DNA from: Blastobasis lacticolella
Lineage: Eukaryota; Arthropoda; Insecta; Lepidoptera; Blastobasidae
Direction: 5' to 3'
Assembly: GCA_905147135.1 (NCBI GenBank)
Contig: LR990045.1
Coordinates: forward strand, 13,430,173 to 13,494,172
DNA: 64,000 nt
A model generated the notes under the pieces. That model worked only from the letters and a program-made list of their open reading frames with translations, was not told the DNA's origin and did not search any database. This document shows positions 47,901 to 56,900 of this stretch, piece after piece. The first letter of the stretch is position 1; every line of letters starts with the position of its first letter. A program made the translations under genes and the position numbers.

Positions 47901-50900
47901 ATTTTCTTTTGTACATTTGATGCGTTGCAACTGCTAACCCACCTACTATGCTTTGTCTAATATATGATGATAATTTTGACAGTGCACTAATTGTTGGTCT
48001 TTGGCGCACGCCCATGAAGTTTCGTGTTTTATTTCGGTAAAATGTACTACGGATAATATCGTACTTCATAGACAGGCCTGTCTATTTAATGTCTAGCGAG
48101 ATATTTAATGTCCTAATCAATAAATAAATTTTTAATTTTGATATAAAAGCCAAGAAATTGAAGTACCTACCAAAGCTTTGGAATCTACAAACCGACAAGT
48201 ATCATGAATCCATGATAAACGTGGCGTAAAAAGGAATTTACATTACGTCTATTGGAAAAGTCCATCTTAAAATACACTACCGCCTTAGCCTCACTTTCAA
48301 ATCCTCGGTGGCGAGTCGTCCGTTCAATTTTTTCTACGGGCGGAAATTGTAGTTCTACTCAAAAAGATTGGAAAGATAGCTACATTCACGGCTGCTACAG
48401 GCAAATGTTTTTCTGCGGTTTTTCTCATAATCACTTTGAAATTATTAGCCCTACAATCCTAGTTTCTGAGGAGAAATTATAGTACTCGTCGAGATTTACA
48501 TTTCGGATAACAGCTTTCATACTCAAATCTGTAATAACTCTGAAACCATTGTGTCTAGACAAAGAATTTGTACGTAGAGACATAGACAGAGCCTACTCAC
48601 AGCCTAAAATCACAATCTATATTTTGTTTCATTTTTTATTGGTGCATATAACGTGTCCAAAAGGAACGCTATAAGTTTTCAAATACCTCTTAATATAACC
48701 ACTGCTATGACAACTATCACACTTAAAGCCGTTATAACTCTGAAACCATTGGTCCTAGAACACTAGTTTCTAGAAAGATATAATAGTAGTCGTCGAGATA
48801 TACATTTCGGATGACAGTTTTAAGTTGGACAGCTGTCATAATTCGTCGTGTCAAATTTAGATTTCGACGAGTACCTACTATCATTTCTACCATCTTTCCT
48901 TATTTTTATTTTTTCGCGCCATGCAGTGAAGCGATGCACATTAATTAGGAAAGAGCTTATTCCAAACATTGGACGTAATTCAATTTTTTTTTGTTAATTT
49001 TTTGGTTTCAATTAGTTTGTAGGTTAATCTCACTTTACAATGGACGCCTCTCGTATGCTGAGAATTCACTGCGCGAAGGTGTGTAGCTCGTTTCGGCCGT
49101 TAAGTACTACATAAATGTAGATAGTATACGTCTTGAAACGGGTTGCTAATGATGACGGTGGTATTCCAGGTGCTGCCGCACTACGACGAGAGGGGTCTTG
49201 TGATCCGCTGCATGCGCAAGCGCGTCCTGCATTACGGAGCGCGTGGCCTTCTCGCGGACGTGGTCGGCACGCTGCCCATGCGGAATGTGCTCACCACTCT
49301 GATGGTCACCACGCTCACGGATAACCAGTACCTTCTGGCTCAGGTCGCCGCCTCGTACGCCCACTTATACCTCCTCTCCGGCTTCTTCGAGTACATATCA
49401 AACCAACCCACGTCCATACTGGCCTATATAACGGTGAGTTTATCACCCTGAAACAAATTGCGGAAAATGTTCTTGTCCAAAATCCATGTATTTCACGAAA
49501 ATAGTCACTCAGTGAGCGACCAAAAAGGAGATTCTGGACGTGATAGGATCAAGTACGACGATATCCGTAGTAGAATCAAGGTAATCTCTTTTTATTACCG
49601 TGAGAGGCAGACTGTCTGATGGACCACCTGATGGAAAGCACTGTCAGGTCGCTGTCGTCCAGGATATCAGTAATCCAAGGAGCACGGATGCGATGATTTC
49701 AAATATCAATTTCGACCTACAGTGTAAACGCCGGAACTGTAATATGAAATACTATTATGGCGAAAAAGGCGCAAAACGCTTTTCGCTGCGAGCATGAGAT
49801 ACAGTGATTCCATATTAATAGGTAACGTATCAAATAACACTCGCGCCGTGGGAGAGGTGAAAAATTTTATGTTTTAATCTTTTTTATGTGTCGTGTCACT
49901 TATTGCGCCCGCGCTCCTAATTCGATTCTAAACTACTTCACGAATTCGTGGTTTAAAGTTAGCTCTCTTTTAAAACAAATAACTATTATATGGCCTTAGA
50001 TGCTGAAATATCAAATTTACATAAGTCTGCTACTACTCGGGGCGAGTGCTTACTTCACAACGGAATGCATTGAATTCACCTGGACAGCGGACGGAGACCT
50101 GGCCCATGTTGAGCGACTGAACGGCTGTTGGGTGCCTTCCTTCGTAGACCTGGACCCACGGCCAACTATCAATCAGATTCACGAGGTAAGAAAGCTTATG
50201 TAAAGCTTGATCGCGACAGAGGTGATATGTCAATTGTGACGCTAGTTTTATGTAGCAACACCGGAAGGACATGGATAAGAAGGAACGTGACGAAAAATAA
50301 ACTAACATGTCTCGATTGTGAAGATCCTTCATGGAATTATGATTCTTGTCAAATATGTCAACATTTGATGTAGTAGATAGACTTTGGCACCAAAGTTAGA
50401 GTGAGGGCCATGAGACTTTGCTTTCGGCCATAGCCTCCTTCATCTTACAAGCCATGCTGTAGTGCGGAACGGCAACTTCGCTGTGAACCATAGCCTCCTT
50501 CATCTTACAAGCCATGCGCAGAAGTTTGACAACGTCGCATTTTTTAATTTTAGTGAACCTGAAAATTACTGTAAAACTATTAGTCTAAGATCCGGGATTA
50601 TAAAAATATACCCTAATCTGTTAAATAAATGAAATAATTTCAATCATTGAAATCAGAGAACTGTTGGCAACAGGGTTACGTAATTAGCCTATTGGTTTCA
50701 TCACGATGTTTTCCCTCACCGCAAGAGCATCGCTCAGTATTCATCTAATGTACATAACTCAGAAAATAGTCATTAGCGACACTTGGTTTTAGAGCCTGTC
50801 GTCGCCATAGAAATCACAACCACAGGGCAGGTCCTCCTAAGTAAGGAGTTTCATTCGTCATTGGTGGCAGTGTATGACAAAGTCAATGTCATTTCTGGCA

Positions 50901-53900
50901 TTGTCAATGTCCAAACCTAGGATTTTTTTACCTGTCTGTCTATGTAGTGCCACAAACTTAATGTGACCTTGAAGGAGGCTATGGACCCGGTGATAGCGTC
51001 GCTGTTAATGACATTGACATGACATTTCAAAATGGTGACACTTGGTTCCAGTTTTAGCCACCGGGCCAGATAAGTTTGTGCATCCATACCTTTTTTCCGG
51101 GTGTGTTCATAATTTCATGTCAAGAATGCGTGCGTTTTTATAGCAATTAGTAAAAATTTTAACATAAATATTAAAATATGGCTAGCTAAACAATTTAAAT
51201 AATTATGCGAGGATATTACGTTTTATAAGCTTTATCAATAACAACTCTCATTAGGCCGGCTGGTGGTCAGGAATATTTTAGACTGTCTCCTTAGTTCTAC
51301 TTTCAGCCGGGCGCAGTTTCAGGGCCCTCACTTTACCGACTAATTTTAAATGGTATACAATAACGAAGGCGGCTTATTAAGGTCACTACTCAATAGCGTC
51401 GAATTATATTTCATCTGTGGGTATAGTTTATTATCGCCAGTGAAATAAATTTTGTATGCTTATTTTTCCGCAATTTGTCAAAGTAACCTGAAGTCGTGGT
51501 ACCCTACAAAACGAGAAAATATTCTTCAATAAAGGAATCGGATGTTTATAGGAAAACCGTGCCCGTCGTATTTCTATGAATGACTAATTTATGATCTACA
51601 AGACCTAAGGCAAGATAATCACGGTTTTTCGCTAAACACCCGTATCCTTTATTTTGTTGAAGAATATTTTTATTTTTTCGTAGTTTTGGTTTATTGCCCA
51701 AGTCTGAGTCTGAGTAAATAAGAAACTGACTACCTCAAAATCTGTCCTACATCGCCCAGTTTCACTGCAGTGTTATGGTCGAGGTACATGGGACCTTGTT
51801 TATAAATTGATAACGTCCATCGAACAAGCAATGCATTGCCACTACTTTTTTTATCTAGCTCGAGTGGCCCCGCTAGATATAATCTAGTGCTGAAATGTAA
51901 AAAGTTATTATTATTTTGACGGTAATTGTTTTAACTTAATTCGCTTGCAGCTCTACGCCCACAGTATTAGCTTATCCCAATGTGGCCTCACAAGAATGGC
52001 CCTTGGGATGTTTCATTTGGATCGCGAGCAAATGATGTCGGTCGTCTTGTTCGTCATGCTCAGTCTTATTTATTGGTAACTATGTATTAAACTTTCCAGA
52101 AGAGCGCCGTAGGGTAGTAGTTAAGGAGTCCTACTCGTATGCGAGAGGTACCGGGTTTCTGGCTTTTTTCTGAATTACGTATGTGTTTACATTAACTGAT
52201 GCTCTGATACGGTCAGGGGAAACATCGTGATGGAACCTGCACTTTCAGTGCGACGGAATATGACCAAGATCAAATCTGGTCAGGTTCCAATGATAATAAG
52301 GTCATGGAGGTCAGATGGCAGTCGCTCCACTGTAATTACCTGATCTGCATCATAGTCAAGGCCACTCAAGGCAAACCCCGGCATGCGAGCACAAGCGGGA
52401 GATTAACGCCAAGATGATTATTTATTGTGTATTAATAAACTATTAAGATTAAAGCGAGTCAGAGGATCCCTGACCGGGACGAAACTCCTAGGTACAGCAG
52501 AGGTCTTTCACTGAAAGTTAAAAATCCTGTAGAGTATCAACTTATTTTTATTGTAGTTTGTAGCAGTGGACAATGTTAATAAAGAGACTATTATTAATAG
52601 GGGAATAACAAACACACTCTTTCTATTTCCAGGTACATAATATCGATATGTCAAACACTATTGGTATTGCAATCCCGTGTTGATACTTTGTTCAGTAGTG
52701 GAATCAGTCAATTGAGAATCTTCCTTGAAGGCGAGAGACTTGACAAAACATTTATAGACACAGTTATAACCCATTTCCAGTATTGGTGGATAAGGTGATT
52801 CTAAAAATATATAAAACTAGCTTTTGTCAGCGACTTTGTTCGCGTGGAAATGGTTTTTATCACAATTCAGCCTTTGTGCGCGTTTTATGTATTTCGTAGA
52901 TGGAGGACTCTGAAGAAAATATAGAGTTAAATCTTCAAACCCAGCGGCAAATACCTCATATTCGTATAGAGAACCGTCTCCTAATTTAACTAGTTGTTAC
53001 TAGCGCAAACCAGTCCAGAAGTATCTACCACTAAATTGCGAACCCTTCGTGGTCACTACGGTTCATATCACTCTTACATCAATCTACTTTTTTTCCCAGA
53101 GTTCCAGGACTCCCATTCCATGACCATTTTGATAGATTTATTAATATAGACATATACTTATTTACTCAACGGTCGCGCGGTCTCTTTTTATTCTACGCAG
53201 TGACAAACAAGCAAACAGCCTAACTGATGGTAAGCGGTAACTGTCGCCCATTCACGCATTAAGGTTGCAGGCAATAAAATGCAGAACCGCAGGTGCATTG
53301 TCACTGTAAATACTAATAAGGAATGCCTTAAACCTGTTTACCTGATCCTAAAAGCATGCCTCAAGCAAGTTAATGAGTACTAGGAGAGGTTGTAACTCTG
53401 TTTCTACCCACCTGATGTAGATGAAACATGCCTTATATTTTAATTTGGACCCCGAGCCACCAAATTGGTAAAATCCCATCACAATTCATTCAACGTCTAA
53501 TCGTGCCCTTTTTCTAAAAATTAAGTATAACGTAATTTTTAAACTATCGCGGTTATTATCAGACATGTTGTAAATTATTGTCTGGATTTCTTACCTTTGT
53601 AATCTCGTATCTTGGTTTTTAACCTGTCATAAATATGCATACCTACAACTACGTAATTCTCGCAAACTAAGGTACGTGGTAAGAAATTTATATAGGTAGC
53701 GCTCACAAACCTACAACGAAATACATACTTTATCTGTAGATTTTCCCCAAAACAAGAAGTAGGTAATATTATGTTCATAATATTACAGATCTCAAGGTGA
53801 ATCAATAAAAATGACAATAACGGGACGCATAAGTGCAATACTGAAAGAGGATTTGAATTATTATTGTTACAAGAGGTAAGTATGTTTACAACATAAGATG

Positions 53901-56900
53901 TCGAAGTATAAACTTATGTAAAAAAATGAACACTTTCAATTTGTGCTTTCTTATGACGAATCTAAAAAGGAAAAATCCGGCCGAGATGTGTCAGGCCACA
54001 CGTGTGGTCTTGGGTACTGTAATTGCCTATCTTTATGTGTAAGTAAAATCATTGCTGTGTACTTACAAGTGGGCAATTTTATTCTTTGTTTTACGATATA
54101 ATATTAATAATGAGGCGAGCGCAATAACACAGAAAATACATAGATAAAATAATTATAGCAATGACATTCTTATTTACCAATTCCTTTCGTTCATAATTGT
54201 AAAAATCTAACTGTAGGTAATATTTAACTTTGCAGGACTCTTCGCGCGCTAGACACCATGCTTAGAGGTGGAGAGGATTTTCAGCGTCATCTTTGCGACA
54301 TCGTGACCCCGTCGTACTTTTTGCCCGGCGAAGACATCGTAAGGGAGATGGACGCAGTGCCTTACCTGAACATCGTCCACAGGGGCAGTGTCATGATCAT
54401 GAAGAATGGGAAAAATTTGGCAAAAATGACGAAGGTGAACAGAAAACACATAGGTACCTTGACTCTGGCCAGCTAATCTTTGGACTGAAAAAAGCGTGGG
54501 ATATTTATAAATTCTACAAATGGTATCCTCAAGCATACACGGACGAAAACTATTTTGTTATCCGACTGTGCGACGCAAAGGAGGGTAATGTGTTTATCAG
54601 CCTATGTATGTATGAATGTTTATTCCTTTGTGGCACTCTAGAGACCAAACGCGTGGGCCAATTTTGATAGTTCATACGTCTATTTCGCCTGTTATTAAGT
54701 TTAAACTAACGTTTAGACTTTATACACCTATTTCCTGCTCCATTCGGCTTGTTTCTTCTTCTTTTCAGTTTTTAATAGCAGTCGAGATTTTAAGTTTTTG
54801 TATTTTTTTTGGTACACTTCAGTTATAATTTCATGGTACCGATCATTATACTACAAAAAGCAGAATATAAAAAACGTAGTAGAAGAACTAAAAACCCCGA
54901 CTGCTATTAAAAAACTGAAAATTCAAAAACAAGCAAATAGGTGTATAAAGTGCAAGCGTTGATATAATCCTAAACATAAAAGCATTCGGGGACCCATTTT
55001 CGTAAAGTAATAGGTGGACCGTGTCCATACTTAAATTTGGATAATTACCATTCGGCTTGTTTCTTAACTTTTCAGTTTTTTATAGTAGTATAGGCCATTA
55101 GTTTTTATACTACTATTTATATTATCTGGCCATAGCACCAAAAATGTTGTCAAAATCCATTGAATTCAATTATTCGTGGTACACAGGTTATGCAGTTGTT
55201 ACAATTTTAGTAGATGGGTCCTCTGTGACCTGCCATCGGCATACAAATTTGGAGTGGGTAATTACAATTTAGAATTTAAATAATTTCATATACATTAAAC
55301 ATTCAACAATATAAAATTAGTCTCAAATAATCATTATAAAATTTCACTATTCAATGTCATTATGAATTAAAATGTCAATAGAAGATATTATATAATTTGA
55401 ATGTCAATAAAAATATAATGTCTAAGTAATTGGACCACACCCAAGTTTTATTGACAGTCCTTGTTGCACACATGCTAAAAAAAAGCCTGGCTAACTTCCG
55501 TGAGTCTCCTCCAGATTCTTCAACGTACCTATCAACGGCTATGGGATGAGCCTATGTGCAGAAAAATTCTAAAATATTTATTAATTTCATCGGCCAATGT
55601 TTCGGAACGGGCTCGTCTCCTAGCCATTACAGATCGGACAGTCAGGTTTCTGGTTGCAAGCTGTCCCATCCTCGAATATCGGCACCGTTCTGGACAACTT
55701 CTCGTTGTCAATACTTATGTTTGAGTTTAATATTGGGGGTCAATCTACTTCGTCCACATTGCTGTCCTTACGGTGAATCCGTGGATCCGCAAGGACACCC
55801 CGGTCTTTCATGTACCCGTAGCGCAGGGCGTAGGTATCTCCAGGCATGCGGCAATCAATGACGTCATCCGCAGGGAATTTGTTACCGCCAACGTACCGGC
55901 CGTATTGATACAAATACAAATACAAATACTTTATTAGTAACAGAGTTACACGTCAAAGTGGCAAGTTGGTACCTAGGAAGTATCTTTATACGAAACACAT
56001 TACAATTCATTATAATTTACAATGTCGACGCCGTAGACTAAACTAAATTATTCATAACAAAATATAAAAATGTCAAAATTTCAAATTATTAAAAATCATT
56101 CACAATAAATTAAATCATACGCAATACAATAATAAAATGTCATAGTTTCAGTTATTAATGTCATAATCAGGTAAAATTGTCATTTCAATTCATTTTACAC
56201 TATGTGGAGGCAATTTATAATCTACAAATTCGTCAAAGTCATAGAAACAATGTCATGAATGTCATTGAAGCCGAAAGGTACGTCCGTGACGATAGTCCGA
56301 TGACATGGCGGTCATTCTTTGACAACATACAAAACGTTTTCAACAACATACATGTTTTCTGTGGTTGACAACTTTGGAGGGGGAGCGGTGTGGTCGACTT
56401 TTTCATTTCTAGTTCGTATTTTATATGTAATTTAATGTATATTTTTACTATAAGGGGCCGTTCTGGCAACTATTTTTTCTGTCAAACATGACGGAAAAAG
56501 ATATCTCGAAGCCATAGCGATTCAGGATTGTAGATATGAAGGTGAAACTATAAGGAACCTTTCTGTTGTCCCCCATTAGGAGATAACATTTGGGGCAACA
56601 TCATTATTACAACACCATTATCATTATTTTTTTAGGAGAAAGTTTTAAATATTTGATTGAATTAGTAAAATTTTTGACAGAAGAAAATTGTTGCCTGAAC
56701 AGTCTCTTCTAAACTTTCATTGCAGGGTGGTATTTTCGGACAGTTTGAAAAAGGTCCACTGCGACCGATGCGCATCACGGCGCACACGTTAGAGCACACG
56801 GATTTATTACAAGTGAATGGAATCAACTTTCAGGAGGTTTTAACTACAGAAGTAAGCATTTCTAACGAGTTAATACTTACAGGTTCTATCACTCGAACTG

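Noticed and set aside
54435..54454. Extending exon 16 to the GTACCT donor at 54454
   Set aside because: It would shift the phase against exon 17 and destroy the conserved FGQFEKG cassette.
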